From positions 434,001 through 498,000 of the forward strand of contig NZ_BNGS01000006.1 of assembly GCF_014905555.1 (NCBI RefSeq): a stretch of 64,000 nt of DNA, in the 5' to 3' direction. Origin of the DNA: Streptomyces sp. Y2F8-2 (GTDB lineage Bacteria > Actinomycetota > Actinomycetes > Streptomycetales > Streptomycetaceae). The notes beneath the pieces are model-generated. The model was not told where the DNA came from and made no database searches. It worked only from the letters and a program-made list of their open reading frames with translations. Within the stretch, counting starts at the first letter, position 1. Each line of letters starts with the position of its first letter. Below, in pieces: positions 7,748 to 16,857 of this stretch. A program made the translations under genes and the position numbers.

Positions 7748-8248
7748 CTAGCCCCGGCGCGCCGCCGACCGCCCCAGTTCCGCCAGCGCCCCGTCCGTCA
7801 GCCGGTACACCGTCCACTCGTCCTGCGGGCGGGCGCCCAGGGCCTCGTAGAAGTCGATCGACGGGCGGTTCCAGTTCAGCACCGACCACTCCAGACGCTC
7901 GTAGCCGCGCTCCACGCAGATGCGGGCCAGTTCCGTGAGAAGCGCCTTGCCGTGGCCGGCGCCGCGGGCCTCCGGGCGGACGTACAGGTCCTCCAGGTAG
8001 ATGCCGTGCACGCCCCGCCACGTGGAGAAGTTCAGGAACCACAGCGCGAACCCGACGACCTCTCCCCCGTCGTCCTCCGCGACATGCGCGAAGGCCGCCG
8101 GCCGGGCGCCGAACAGTGCCTCGCCCAGCTGCTCCGGCGTCGCCCGTGCCTCTTCGGCCGCCTTCTCGTAGGCGGCGAGTTCACGGATCAGGGTGTGGAT
8201 GACGGGGATGTCGTCGGGAGTCGCGGTGCGGATCATGCGGGCAGTCAA
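7748..8248 (-). CDS. GNAT acetyltransferase (diamine N-acetyltransferase-like)
   Basis: 166 residues. A second ATG at 8236 (MIRTATPDDI) is the start most homologues would use. Features are IRTATPDDIPVIHTLIRELA, FALWFLNFSTWRGVHGIYLE and DLYVRPEARGAGHGKALL (acetyl-CoA loop ARGAGHG), then RLEWSVLNWNRPSIDFYEAL with the WNxPSIxFY block. This block pattern is that of spermidine/spermine and thialysine acetyltransferases (SSAT family). It is convergent with the PP2C gene, 15 bp apart. Confidence 0.82.
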   Translation of the reverse strand: MTARMIRTATPDDIPVIHTLIRELAAYEKAAEEARATPEQLGEALFGARPAAFAHVAEDDGGEVVGFALWFLNFSTWRGVHGIYLEDLYVRPEARGAGHGKALLTELARICVERGYERLEWSVLNWNRPSIDFYEALGARPQDEWTVYRLTDGALAELGRSAARRG

Positions 8249-8255
8249 ACACAGG

Positions 8256-8285
8256 TGGGGCCGGGCCCATCAAGGCCCGGCCCCA
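8256..8285 (-). terminator. Rho-independent-type hairpin after the secreted beta-propeller gene
   Basis: TGGGGCCGGGCC (8256-8267) pairs perfectly with GGCCCGGCCCCA (8274-8285) around a 6-base loop. It lies 20 bp beyond the stop of the minus-strand gene that ends at 8305. Confidence 0.7.
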
Positions 8286-8304
8286 TCCCGCCGTCACCGA
8301 CGGC

Positions 8305-10956
8305 TCAGCGCAGACGTCGTACGTCGATCGCCCAGATGCCGCGCCCGTGGGTGGCCGCGTAGAGCCGTCCGTCGGGGCCCGTGCGGAGCTGGAGGACCGC
8401 CGTCGTGGGCAGGTTGGTGCCCGCCACCTTCCAGCTGGACGCACCCGCCGGGCGGACCAGGACGCCGAGGTCGGTGCCGATCGCCACAGTGCCGTTCTTC
8501 AGCAGCACGACCGTGTTGGCGGGCACGTCCGGCAGGTTCCCCGAAATGTCCTTCCAGGTCGCGCCGCCGTCCCGGGTCTCGAACAGGTGGCCGACACCGG
8601 CGCCCGGCCCCTCCGTCCACTTGCGGGAGAACCCGTTGACCGCCAGGAGGACGTGGCTGGAGTCCGCCGGGTCGATGGCGAGGCCCGCGAGGTAGCGGTT
8701 GGGGACCGTCCCGTCGACCGGCAGGTTCAGCTGGTGCCAGCCGGTGCCGTCCGCGTTGCCGACCGCGATGCCCCGGGTGAAGCCCTCGTTGTTGCAGGGG
8801 CCGCACCAGGCGGCGTACACCTTGCCGCCGGAGGAGGCGACGGCGGTGGCGGTGTGGCCCGCGCCGAGGTCGAAGGCGTTGACCCACTCGCTGCCGCTGC
8901 GGATCGCCCAGCCCTTGGTGTTGATCCACACGTGGCGGCCGCCCGCGACCCAGGTGTTCGCGTCCTTGATGTCGGAGTTCAGCGGGGCGATGAAGCGGGC
9001 CTCGCCGGTGGCGCTGTCGGGCGGGGCCACGGAGTAGGTGGTCGCCTTCGACGGGTCGGTGACCCAACCGCCGTCGTTCACCGCGCAGTTCTGCGTGACG
9101 GCGACCGCCAGGTACACGTACTCGGAGGCGACGTTGCACCCGTTGGCCGGGTCGACGATCGTGTCGCCGCCGTCACCGCCGAAGTTGGAGCCCATCACCC
9201 GGTCGCCGGGCCGCAGGATCGACTGGCCGTTGTCCTGCAGACCGCCGCTGACGTCGAGCCCGCGCGCGGCCTGGTCGATGCCCACGCCGACCGAGTAGTA
9301 CTGCAGCGCGTCCATCGTGCCGTCGTTCAGGGACGTCCAGTCGGTGCCGTGGCCCGAGGCGTTCGCCGAGCCGTTCAGCGGCCTGCGGAACGCGCCGCCG
9401 TCGTCGCCGACCACCAGGTACGGTGCGCCGCCGTCGCTGCCGATCGCCACCGCGTGCTGGTCGGCGTGCACGGTGGAGGGGCAGTCACCGCTCTGCTTGG
9501 CGGGATCGATGGACCAGCAGGGGAAGCCGAAGTTCCAGTACGGTCCCGGCACGGTCCAGCTCTTGCCGCCGTCCTTGGTCTCGAAGACCTCCTCCAGACC
9601 CGCGTAGACGTGGTCGGGGTTCTTCGGGTCGACGGTGAGGAACTGGTCGTACCAGGCCTGGATACCCGGCTGGTACCCGGCACCGGTGAGCGCCGAGCCG
9701 GAGTCGCGCAGCTGCGTGTAGTCGGCGATCTTCGTCCACGGCCCGGTCGGAGAGCCGGACTTGGAGACGAAGATGCCGGCGAGCCCGCTGTCGGGGTTGG
9801 AGCTGGTCATCGCCGGCGACTGGTCGACGGCGTAGTAGCGGGAGCCGTCGGCGCTGCGCGCGAAGGTCACGTTGCCCACGTCGTCACTGTCGCTCGGCAG
9901 GTCCCCGAGCCCGGTCAGCCGCTGCCAGCCGCGCGGTCCCTTGGCGTAGAAGCCGTTGTAGGCGTCGCCGCCGCGCCAGCCGACCGCGAGGACGACCTTG
10001 TTCGGGTCCTTGGGGTCGATGGCGATGTCACTGGTGATGTTCTTGTACGCCGCGTCGGGGTCGCTCGCCTCGGAACCGCCCGGCAGATAGTCGGGGTTGG
10101 GGGCGAACTCCAGCTTCCAGGGGCCCTTCAGGGACTTCGTGGAGTGGCTCCACACCCCGCGCGTGGTGGCCGCCCACACCTTGTCCCCGCCGAACCGCAG
10201 CGCGTTGATCGAGGTGGACTCCAGCTCGTCCCCGCCGACCCGGTCACGGGTGCTGAACTTCCCCTTGCGCGGGTCGTCGAGCACGTAGACCCCCGTGCCG
10301 AGGAACGAGGTCGCGCTGGTGTTGGCCTCACCGGTCGCGTACCACAGCCGTCCGCGGCCGTCGAGCTGGAGGTCGCCGGTGGAGAGGGCGGGCAGGCCGT
10401 CGGAGATGTTCTGCCAGTGCCCGCCGCCCGTGCGGGAGCGGAAGACGCCGCCGTTGGCCGAACCGGCGTACACATACCCGTGGTTGTCGGCCGCGAGCCC
10501 CGTCACGCGCCCCGTGACCCGCCCGGCGCCGCCGCTGGAGTTGGAGTTGGTGTCCCGGTAGCGCGGGTCGTCCGAGTCGTACGGCAGCCGCGTCAGCTCG
10601 CTCCACTTGCTGTGCGTGTGCCGCAGACCGCTGAGCTCGTCGTACGCGGCCCCGTAGGCGCCCGGCGCCACGATGCCCGGCGAGGTGCGGGCCTCCGCGT
10701 ACTGGTCCGCCTGCTCGGCGATGTTCCCGGCCTCGTCCTCGTCGCCCCCGGGGTCCCCGGGGTCCTCCGTCTTCGCGAACGGCGACAGGCCCTTGTGCTG
10801 ATTCACAAGGGCCTGTTTCCGAAGTGCCCGCACCCCGAAGGGGTCCGTATGGCCACCTGGTGCCGCCTGGGCCTGTGTGACCGTCAGACCCAGCGCGGCG
10901 GACACGGCGAACACCGCCGCCCATGCCCGTCTTCTGCGCAACCCGTTGCCTGCCAT
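8305..10956 (-). CDS. Large secreted beta-propeller protein (BNR/sialidase-like, 'glycosyl hydrolase')
   Basis: 883 residues from ATG 10956, selected because it begins a typical Sec signal peptide (MAGNGLRRRRAWAAVFAVSA...QAQA, cleavage near residue 32). A further in-frame start lies 14 codons upstream. The mature protein has many Asp-box/BNR-type blades, for example GVFRSRTGGGHWQNISDGLP, FETKDGGKSWTVPGPYW and FETRDGGATWKDISG, plus YVYAGSANGG and KVWAATTRGVW. This is the sortilin/xyloglucanase-like double propeller. Such Streptomyces proteins are annotated as glycosyl hydrolases, but no catalytic pair is evident, so the enzymatic role is unproven. It is monocistronic with its own terminator. 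Confidence 0.8.
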   Translation of the reverse strand: MAGNGLRRRRAWAAVFAVSAALGLTVTQAQAAPGGHTDPFGVRALRKQALVNQHKGLSPFAKTEDPGDPGGDEDEAGNIAEQADQYAEARTSPGIVAPGAYGAAYDELSGLRHTHSKWSELTRLPYDSDDPRYRDTNSNSSGGAGRVTGRVTGLAADNHGYVYAGSANGGVFRSRTGGGHWQNISDGLPALSTGDLQLDGRGRLWYATGEANTSATSFLGTGVYVLDDPRKGKFSTRDRVGGDELESTSINALRFGGDKVWAATTRGVWSHSTKSLKGPWKLEFAPNPDYLPGGSEASDPDAAYKNITSDIAIDPKDPNKVVLAVGWRGGDAYNGFYAKGPRGWQRLTGLGDLPSDSDDVGNVTFARSADGSRYYAVDQSPAMTSSNPDSGLAGIFVSKSGSPTGPWTKIADYTQLRDSGSALTGAGYQPGIQAWYDQFLTVDPKNPDHVYAGLEEVFETKDGGKSWTVPGPYWNFGFPCWSIDPAKQSGDCPSTVHADQHAVAIGSDGGAPYLVVGDDGGAFRRPLNGSANASGHGTDWTSLNDGTMDALQYYSVGVGIDQAARGLDVSGGLQDNGQSILRPGDRVMGSNFGGDGGDTIVDPANGCNVASEYVYLAVAVTQNCAVNDGGWVTDPSKATTYSVAPPDSATGEARFIAPLNSDIKDANTWVAGGRHVWINTKGWAIRSGSEWVNAFDLGAGHTATAVASSGGKVYAAWCGPCNNEGFTRGIAVGNADGTGWHQLNLPVDGTVPNRYLAGLAIDPADSSHVLLAVNGFSRKWTEGPGAGVGHLFETRDGGATWKDISGNLPDVPANTVVLLKNGTVAIGTDLGVLVRPAGASSWKVAGTNLPTTAVLQLRTGPDGRLYAATHGRGIWAIDVRRLR

Positions 10957-11082
10957 CAAAAACGTGCCCTCCCCTAAGAGCCGTGGCGTACATGACACAA
11001 GCTGCCCACAGCTTTGGGGAGACAGGAGTTGAGGGAGAAGCGCTTACGGGCAATCAGAGCGTAAAGATTTGTGAGGGGTGCG

Positions 11083-12489
11083 TCAGTGGCGTCCCGCGAC
11101 CCGGTCGGCCAGTTGTGCCAGCCGTGACGACTCGATGCCGGGCGCCGTCCGTTCGCGCCGGTCCGCCGTGCGGTAGGTGGCGTACATGCCGTGCACGCCC
11201 AGCCAGCGCAGCGGTTCCGGCTCCCACTTGCGCACCCGGTGGTTCACCCACGGCAGCGCCGTCAGCTCCGTCGGGCCCGCCTGGCCCGAGTCCTGCTGGA
11301 CGAGGTCGCGGAGCGTGCGGGCGGCGAGGTTGGTGGTGGCGACGCCCGAGCCGACGTAGCCGCCCGCCCAGCCGAGGCCCGTGGAGCGGTCCAGGGTGAC
11401 CGTGGCACACCAGTCGCGCGGCACGCCCAGCACCCCCGACCAGGCGTGGGTCACCCTGATCCCGGCCAGCGACGGGAAGAAGCGGACCAGGATGTCGTAC
11501 AGCGCCTCGACGGTGGCGGGCTGGGTGCGGCCGTCGTTGTCCGTGCGGGAGCCGAAGCGGTACGGGACGCCGCGGCCGCCGAGCGCGATCCTGCCGTCGG
11601 CGGTGCGCTGGGCGTACATGTACGCGTGCGCCATGTCGCCCAGCGTCTCGCGCCCCTCCCAGCCGATCCGCTCCCACTGCGCGTCGGTGAGCGGCTCGGT
11701 CGCGATCATGGAGGAGTTCATGGGGAGCCAGGTGCGCCGCTGCCCCTTCAGGGAGGCGGTGAAGCCCTCCGTGCAGCGCAGGACGTACGGGGCGCGGACC
11801 GTGCCGTAGGGCGTCACGGCGTGCTTGGGGCGGATCTCGGTGACCGGGGTGTGCTCGTGGACCGTCACGCCGAGCGCCTCGACGGCCGCCGCGAGGCCCT
11901 TGACCAGCTTCACCGGGTGCAGCCGCGCCCCGTGCGGGGTCCAGGTCGAGCCGACCGCGTCCGCGACCCTGATCCGCTCGGCGGTCTGCCGGGCGCCGTA
12001 CAGCTCGCGGTCCTTCTCGCCGTACGACAGCTCCTGCTCGTGGAAGGCCTTGAGCCGGGCCAGTTGCGCGGGCGTGTACGCGACCTCCAGGACACCGCCG
12101 GCGTGCACGTCCGCGTCGATGCCCTCCTCCTCGGTGACGCGGACGACCTCGGCGACCGTGTCGTTCATCGCCCTCTGCAGGCGTACGGCGGCCTCGTGGC
12201 CGTGCAGCCTCGCGTACCGGTCGCGGCCCGCGATGCCGTTGTAGAGCCAGCCGCCGTTGCGGCCGGAGGCGCCGTAGCCGCAGAACCTCTGCTCCAGGAC
12301 CATGATCCGCAGGAAGGGCGCCGCCTTCTTCAGGTAGTAGGCGGTCCACAGGCCGGTGTAGCCACCGCCGACGATCACCACGTCGGCGGACGCGTCCCCG
12401 GCGAGGGGTTCCCGGGGCTCGGGGAGGCCGTCGTCGGCGTACCAGAAGGAGACGCCGCCGTTGACGACGCCATTCACCGCACTGTTCAT
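11083..12489 (-). CDS. FAD-dependent amine/glycine oxidase-type oxidoreductase (DAO fold, PuuB-like)
   Basis: 468 residues from ATG 12489 (MNSAVNGVVNGGVSFW). The dinucleotide motif ADVVIVGGGYTGLWTAYYL (GxGxxG at 41-46) and the family block FCGYGASGRNGGWLYN are clear. The C-terminal FAD-contact segment is GLGWAGGYVGSGVATTNLAA. This matches the D-amino-acid-oxidase superfamily, closest in motif to gamma-glutamylputrescine oxidoreductase and related amine oxidases. The substrate is not readable. Its start lies 10 bp after the stop of the upstream rhomboid-like gene, so the two probably form one transcript. Confidence 0.85.
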   Translation of the reverse strand: MNSAVNGVVNGGVSFWYADDGLPEPREPLAGDASADVVIVGGGYTGLWTAYYLKKAAPFLRIMVLEQRFCGYGASGRNGGWLYNGIAGRDRYARLHGHEAAVRLQRAMNDTVAEVVRVTEEEGIDADVHAGGVLEVAYTPAQLARLKAFHEQELSYGEKDRELYGARQTAERIRVADAVGSTWTPHGARLHPVKLVKGLAAAVEALGVTVHEHTPVTEIRPKHAVTPYGTVRAPYVLRCTEGFTASLKGQRRTWLPMNSSMIATEPLTDAQWERIGWEGRETLGDMAHAYMYAQRTADGRIALGGRGVPYRFGSRTDNDGRTQPATVEALYDILVRFFPSLAGIRVTHAWSGVLGVPRDWCATVTLDRSTGLGWAGGYVGSGVATTNLAARTLRDLVQQDSGQAGPTELTALPWVNHRVRKWEPEPLRWLGVHGMYATYRTADRRERTAPGIESSRLAQLADRVAGRH

Positions 12490-12499
12490 GCGCGGGACG

Positions 12500-13165
12500 T
12501 TAACTCCTGAGAGCGACCAGTGTCTCCTTCGGATTCCATGGTCTTCCGCAGCCACGGGTCAGCGGATAGCAGGCCAGACCGATCAGCACCGAGATGAAAT
12601 GCCCGAAATCCGTGAAGGTGGGGATCGCGGTCAGGGGGAGGGCGTACACCAGGAGGACGACGGTCAGATACGCATAGCTCCAGGGCGCCGCGAGCCGGTA
12701 GGTGAGCACGCCGACCACCCCGGCGAGCGCGTAACTGACCCCGAAGTCGAGCGTGTTGACCGCCGAGTGCGGGGCCATCCCGTCCTTTATCGCCTGTAGC
12801 AGCGCGCCCTCGCTGACGAGCGTGGCGAGCACGTGCGCGGCGGCGCAGACGGCCAGCCAGCGGGCGGTGCCCAGCCAGCGCTCCGCCTGCGCGTGGAAGA
12901 CCGTGTAGAGCGCGGCGTACGGCAGCCAGTGTCCGCCGTCGATCCACATCGCGGAGGTGATGAACACGCGCAGCGGGTCCTGGGACAGCTGGTGGATGTT
13001 GGTGGACCGATGCCGCAGGAAGCGCTCCTCGAAGTGCGGCGACATGTGGTGCAGCGCGATCGTGGTGAAGAACAGGACCAGCAGCCACACGTACGTCCCC
13101 GGGGCGCTGCGTATGTAGGCCGCCGCCGCCCCGAGGCCGCGCCGCAACCGCCTGACCCCGTCCAC
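12500..13165 (-). CDS. Rhomboid-like integral membrane protein without obvious catalytic Ser
   Basis: 221 residues from GTG. Six hydrophobic segments can be placed: ~24-40, ~86-102, ~113-130, ~150-166, ~170-186 and ~190-205. The layout SAMWIDGGHWLPYAALYTVF and DFGVSYALAGVVGVLTYRL is that of actinobacterial rhomboid-like proteins. A GxSG catalytic serine motif is not evident: SYALAG stands where GASG would be expected. It is probably a non-protease relative. Upstream and co-directional with the FAD oxidoreductase, and divergent from the APH-type kinase. Confidence 0.7.
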   Translation of the reverse strand: MDGVRRLRRGLGAAAAYIRSAPGTYVWLLVLFFTTIALHHMSPHFEERFLRHRSTNIHQLSQDPLRVFITSAMWIDGGHWLPYAALYTVFHAQAERWLGTARWLAVCAAAHVLATLVSEGALLQAIKDGMAPHSAVNTLDFGVSYALAGVVGVLTYRLAAPWSYAYLTVVLLVYALPLTAIPTFTDFGHFISVLIGLACYPLTRGCGRPWNPKETLVALRS

Positions 13166-13187
13166 ACAGGCCAGTATGGTCGGGAGG

Positions 13188-14066
13188 GTGATCGAGGTGC
13201 CTGGCGAGCTGGTCGCTTCTCAGGAGAAATTCAACCGGGAGGCGGGGCGCGCGTTCGTCGCGGAGCTGCCCCGGCGGGTCGAGGAGTTCCTGGAGCGGTG
13301 GGGGCTGCGGGTGGACGGGCCCGCGATGTACGGGGTGACCGCGCTGGTGCTGCCGGTGACCCGCACCGACGGTGCTTCGGCAGTGCTCAAGCTCCAGCTC
13401 CGGGACGAGGAGAACGAGGGCGAGCCCCTGGCACTGAGCGCCTGGGACGGGGAGGGAGCCGTACGCCTGCTGGAGCACGACGAGCCGACCTGCACGCTGT
13501 TGCTCGAACGACTGGACGAGACCCGCACCCTGGCCCATGTGCCGGACGCACGTGAGGCGGTCCTCGTCATCGCGGAGCTGCTGGCCCGCCTGACCACCGT
13601 CCCGGCACCGGAGGGGATGCGCCGGCTGGCCGACATCGCGCGGGCGATGCTGGAGCGGGTCCCCCGGGCGCTCGAGCGGATACCGGATCCGGCGGACCGT
13701 CGCCTGGTCGCGGACTGCGCGGCCGCCCTGCGGGAGGTCGCGTCCGAACCGGGCGACCGCCTGCTGCACTGGGACCTGCACTACGACAACGTCCTGGCCG
13801 CCGACCGCGCCCCCTGGCTGGCCATCGACCCCAAGCCGCTGGCCGGCGACCCCGGCTTCGACCTGCTCCCGGCGATCCGCAACCGCTACGACCCCGGGGA
13901 GACCCGGTGGCGCTTCGACGCCCTGACGGACGCGCTGAGCCTGGACCGGGAGCGGGCGCGGGCCTGGACGCTGGGCCGGGTGCTGCAGAACTGCCTGTGG
14001 GACATCGAGGACGACAGGCCGCCGGAGTCGGGCCGGCTGGAGATCGGACGGACTCTGCGCGGCTGA
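13188..14066 (+). CDS. Aminoglycoside/hydroxyurea phosphotransferase-like kinase (APH(6) family)
   Basis: 292 residues from GTG 13188 (VIEVPGELVASQEKF). ATG 13176 and GTG 13197 are in frame and cannot be excluded. Kinase motifs are LLHWDLHYDNVLA (Brenner motif HxDxxxxN, catalytic Asp) and WLAIDPKPLAGDPGFDLLP (metal-binding Asp, the DPKP(L)AGDP signature of streptomycin/hydroxyurea phosphotransferases). N-terminal AVLKLQL supplies the ATP lysine. It likely phosphorylates a small hydroxylated compound. Resistance to streptomycin is possible but not shown by sequence. Confidence 0.82.
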   Translation: MIEVPGELVASQEKFNREAGRAFVAELPRRVEEFLERWGLRVDGPAMYGVTALVLPVTRTDGASAVLKLQLRDEENEGEPLALSAWDGEGAVRLLEHDEPTCTLLLERLDETRTLAHVPDAREAVLVIAELLARLTTVPAPEGMRRLADIARAMLERVPRALERIPDPADRRLVADCAAALREVASEPGDRLLHWDLHYDNVLAADRAPWLAIDPKPLAGDPGFDLLPAIRNRYDPGETRWRFDALTDALSLDRERARAWTLGRVLQNCLWDIEDDRPPESGRLEIGRTLRG

Positions 14067-14155
14067 CGCACCGCCCGAGGACGCGGCGGGCCGAGACACG
14101 CCCCCGGATGGACGATCCGGCATTCGACGGCTTATCCGGTCATAGCGTACCGAAT

Positions 14156-15220
14156 ATGACGAAACGCCATCTCGCCTACCTCGCGTGTGCCGCCGCGCTC
14201 GTCGCGTCGGGGTGCGGCGCCACCGCCGACTCCCTTCCCGCGACGCCCGGCACCCGCACGGTGCGTCCGGGTGACTCGATCCAGAAGGCGGTGGACGCCG
14301 CCAAACCGGGAGACACCATCCTCCTCGCCGCCGGCACCTACCGGGAGAGCGTTCGGGTGACCACCTCCGGGCTGACCCTGCGCGGCATGGGCCGGAGCAC
14401 CGTCATCGCACCGGCCGACAAAGCGGCCTCAAACGCCTGCGCGAAGGCCGGCAACGGGATCTGCGTCGAGGGGACGCAGGGGCACCCCGTCACGGACACC
14501 ACCATCGCCTCCCTCGCCCTGACCGGCTTCTCCAAGAGCGGCCTGTGGTCGAAGTGGACCGACCGGCTGACCGTCCGGCACGTGACCGCCGAGAAGAACA
14601 AGGTGTGGGGCATCGCGCAGGAACGCTCCACTCGGGGCGTGTTCCTGGACGACACCGCCCGCGACAACGGCGATGCGGGCCTGTTCCTCGCCAACACGGT
14701 CGCCTCCGAGGGCGGGGCCACGGACACCAAGGGCGCGGTGATCGCGCGCAACCATCTCCAGGGCAACCGGATCGGCGTGACCGTCCGCCGCCTGAGGGAC
14801 CTCACCGTCATGAGCAACGACATCACCGCCAACTGCGCGGGGGTCTTCGTCGTCGGGGACGAGAACAGGCCGCGGGCCGGCGCCCTGACGGTGAGCGACA
14901 ACGTCATCCATCAGAACAACAAGTCCTGCCCGAAGACCACCCGGCTGCCCGCCCTGCAGGGCTCCGGGATCGTCCTGACCGGCGCCGAGAACACCCTGGT
15001 GACCCGGAACACGATCACGGACCACACGGGCAAGTCCCCGCTCTCCGGCGGCATCGTGCTCTTCAAGAGCATGGTGGGAGCCTCGAACGAACGCAACCAG
15101 ATCACCGGCAACACGGTGCGGCGCAACGCCCCGGCGGACCTCGTCAGCGGGGAAGCCGGCAAGGGCAACACTTTCCAGGGCAACACCTGCGGCGCCTCCA
15201 AGCCCGCGGGCCTGTGCTGA
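14156..15220 (+). CDS. Right-handed beta-helix lipoprotein (pectate-lyase/NosD-like fold)
   Basis: 354 residues from ATG 14156, chosen because it starts a lipoprotein signal (MTKRHLAYLACAAALVASGC, lipid Cys 20). The mature part opens with VRPGDSIQKAVDAAKPGDTI and LAAGTYRES, the standard entry into parallel beta-helix proteins. Repeating turns follow (LTLRGMGRSTVIAPADKA, GIVLTGAENTLVTRNTITDH, NQITGNTVRRNA). Asn ladders are visible. Such proteins may bind or cleave polysaccharides, but no catalytic Asp cluster is recognised. It sits 46 bp before the O-methyltransferase on the same strand. Confidence 0.78.
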   Translation: MTKRHLAYLACAAALVASGCGATADSLPATPGTRTVRPGDSIQKAVDAAKPGDTILLAAGTYRESVRVTTSGLTLRGMGRSTVIAPADKAASNACAKAGNGICVEGTQGHPVTDTTIASLALTGFSKSGLWSKWTDRLTVRHVTAEKNKVWGIAQERSTRGVFLDDTARDNGDAGLFLANTVASEGGATDTKGAVIARNHLQGNRIGVTVRRLRDLTVMSNDITANCAGVFVVGDENRPRAGALTVSDNVIHQNNKSCPKTTRLPALQGSGIVLTGAENTLVTRNTITDHTGKSPLSGGIVLFKSMVGASNERNQITGNTVRRNAPADLVSGEAGKGNTFQGNTCGASKPAGLC

Positions 15221-15266
15221 CGCCGCGGCACCACCGCCTTGCGGACCCAGAGAGGAAAGGCAGCAC

Positions 15267-16295
15267 ATGACGACCGTAAGCCCTGCCCCACCGCCCTCCA
15301 TGCGCCTGCGGGAGCTCGCGTTCGGGGCGGCGTGCGCCGCCGCCCTCCGCGCCGCCGCCCGGCTGGGCGTCGCCGACGCGCTGGGGGACGGCCCCATGGC
15401 CGTGGAGGACCTCGCGGCCGCGGTGAAGACCGAAGCCCGGCCGCTGCGGCGGCTGCTGCGGGCCCTGACCTGCTACGGCGTCTTCGCCGAGCACGAGGAC
15501 GGGACGTTCGCACACACCGACATGTCCCGGCTGCTGCGCGAGGACGACCCGAACAGCCTGCGCTACATCACCCTGTGGTGCACCGAACCCTGGACGTGGT
15601 ACGCGTGGCCGAAGCTGGACGAGGCGGTGCGCACCGGCCGGAACGTCGTCGAGGACCTGTACGGCAAGGAGTTCTTCACCTACCTCAACGAGGACGCCCC
15701 GGAGTCGGCCGACGTCTTCAACCGGGCCATGACGACCTCCAGCCGGCAGTCGGCGCGGGACGTCGCCGAGCTCCTCGACCTGTCGGGGAGCTCCTCGGTC
15801 GCCGACATCGGCGGCGGCCAGGGGCATGTGGTGGCGAGCCTCCTGGAGAAGTACCCGTCGATGCACGGAACGCTGCTGGACCTGCCCCCCGTGGTGCGGA
15901 ACGCCGACCCGCGGCTGCGGGAGGGCGGCGCCCTCGCCGACCGGGTGCGCATCGTGCCCGGCGACTGCCGCGAGGGCATCCCGGTCAAGGCCGACGTCTA
16001 CATCATCAAGAACATCCTCGAGTGGGACGACGACTCGACCGCCCGGTGCCTGCACAACGTCGTCACGGCGGGCGGCCCCGGGGCGCGGGTCGTCGTCATC
16101 GAGAACCTCGTCGACGACACCCCCTCGATGCGGTTCTCCACCGCCATGGACCTGCTGCTGCTCCTCAACGTGGGCGGGGCCAAGCACACCACGAAGAGCA
16201 TGGTGGACCGGATCGCCGCCGCGGGCCTGATCATCGACGACATCCGCCCGGTCAACCCCTACCTGCACGCGTTCGACTGCAGCGTGCCCCGGTGA
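15267..16295 (+). CDS. SAM-dependent O-methyltransferase (class I, AdoMet_MTases family 2)
   Basis: 342 residues with AAGGAAAGG-type ribosome site GAGAGGAAAGGC upstream. The N-terminal winged-helix dimerisation domain (ARLGVADALGDGPMAVEDLA) is followed by the Rossmann core with SAM motif VADIGGGQGHVVASLL (residues ~180-195). Then come VRIVPGDCREGIPVKADVY, the catalytic-base region NILEWDDDSTARCLHNV and RVVVIENLVDD. This is the class that methylates polyketide phenols. It lies 209 bp from the end of the pigment cluster on the opposite strand, so a role in tailoring the spore pigment is a reasonable inference, not a demonstrated one. Confidence 0.85.
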   Translation: MTTVSPAPPPSMRLRELAFGAACAAALRAAARLGVADALGDGPMAVEDLAAAVKTEARPLRRLLRALTCYGVFAEHEDGTFAHTDMSRLLREDDPNSLRYITLWCTEPWTWYAWPKLDEAVRTGRNVVEDLYGKEFFTYLNEDAPESADVFNRAMTTSSRQSARDVAELLDLSGSSSVADIGGGQGHVVASLLEKYPSMHGTLLDLPPVVRNADPRLREGGALADRVRIVPGDCREGIPVKADVYIIKNILEWDDDSTARCLHNVVTAGGPGARVVVIENLVDDTPSMRFSTAMDLLLLLNVGGAKHTTKSMVDRIAAAGLIIDDIRPVNPYLHAFDCSVPR

Positions 16296-16363
16296 ACAAC
16301 GTGCCCCGGTGAACGACGTCCCCCACTGAACGACGACCGCCACCGGCCCACGGGGGCCTCCCC

Positions 16364-16412
16364 CACAGGCCACAGGCCACAGGCCATAGGCCATAGGCGA
16401 TAGGCGATAGGC
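16364..16412. repeat. Heptamer tandem array with stepwise base changes (CACAGGC x3, CATAGGC x2, GATAGGC x2)
   Basis: Seven perfect-register 7-bp units between the O-methyltransferase and the last pigment-cyclase gene, in a convergent intergenic region. Each change of unit is one base (CACAGGC to CATAGGC to GATAGGC). The following CACCGGTCGCCGGG...CCCGGCGACCGGTG forms an inverted repeat that may act as terminator for both flanking genes. Confidence 0.9.
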
Positions 16413-16504
16413 CACCGGTCGCCGGGTCCGCGGTGCACGCGGGCCCGGCGACCGGTGGCCGTTCGAGTGGTTCCGATGGTTCGGACGGTGGGGTCGGGGT
16501 CGGT

Positions 16505-16837
16505 TCAGCGAGCGGAGTCCCGCTCCCAGCGGTAGAAGCACTGCGCCATCGCGTCCTTCGGGGAACGCCAGGTGGCCGGGTCGTAGGCGCTGACGTACGC
16601 CGTGAGCCGTTCGCTGACGTCCCGGAAGGCCGGGTGCTGGGCCACCTTGGCGATGGCCGGGCCGGGCTCCTGCTCGGCCTCGATCAGATGCATGTAGACG
16701 TCGCCGAACTGCCACAGGGTGCGCCGGGTGACCCCGACGAGATGCGGCAGCTCCCCCCGGTCGGATTCCTCGAACACCTTGGCGATGTCCGGGGCCGATC
16801 CGGGGGCCATACGGGCGACGATCAGGGCCTGGTGCAT
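16505..16837 (-). CDS. Spore-pigment polyketide cyclase, TcmI-like (WhiE-VII type)
   Basis: 110 residues from ATG 16837 (MHQALIVARMAPGSAPDIAK). ATG 16843, two codons earlier, is closer to GGAGAAC and is equally possible. TcmI cyclases are ~109 residues of ferredoxin-like fold. The diagnostic blocks RTLWQFGDVYMHLIEAEQ and AMAQCFYRWER are present, the latter being the conserved QxFYxW end. It guides a late ring closure of the poly-beta-ketone. It is the last gene of the minus-strand pigment operon, 21 bp after the aromatase stop. Confidence 0.9.
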   Translation of the reverse strand: MHQALIVARMAPGSAPDIAKVFEESDRGELPHLVGVTRRTLWQFGDVYMHLIEAEQEPGPAIAKVAQHPAFRDVSERLTAYVSAYDPATWRSPKDAMAQCFYRWERDSAR

Positions 16838-16857
16838 GAGCATGTTCTCCGTCCGGT

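Noticed and set aside
8347..10977. A very long rightward open frame opposite the secreted beta-propeller gene
   Set aside because: Its protein is Val/Gly/Ala/Arg/His-rich with no motif. It mirrors the codon bias of the real minus-strand gene, which has a signal peptide, BNR blades and a terminator.
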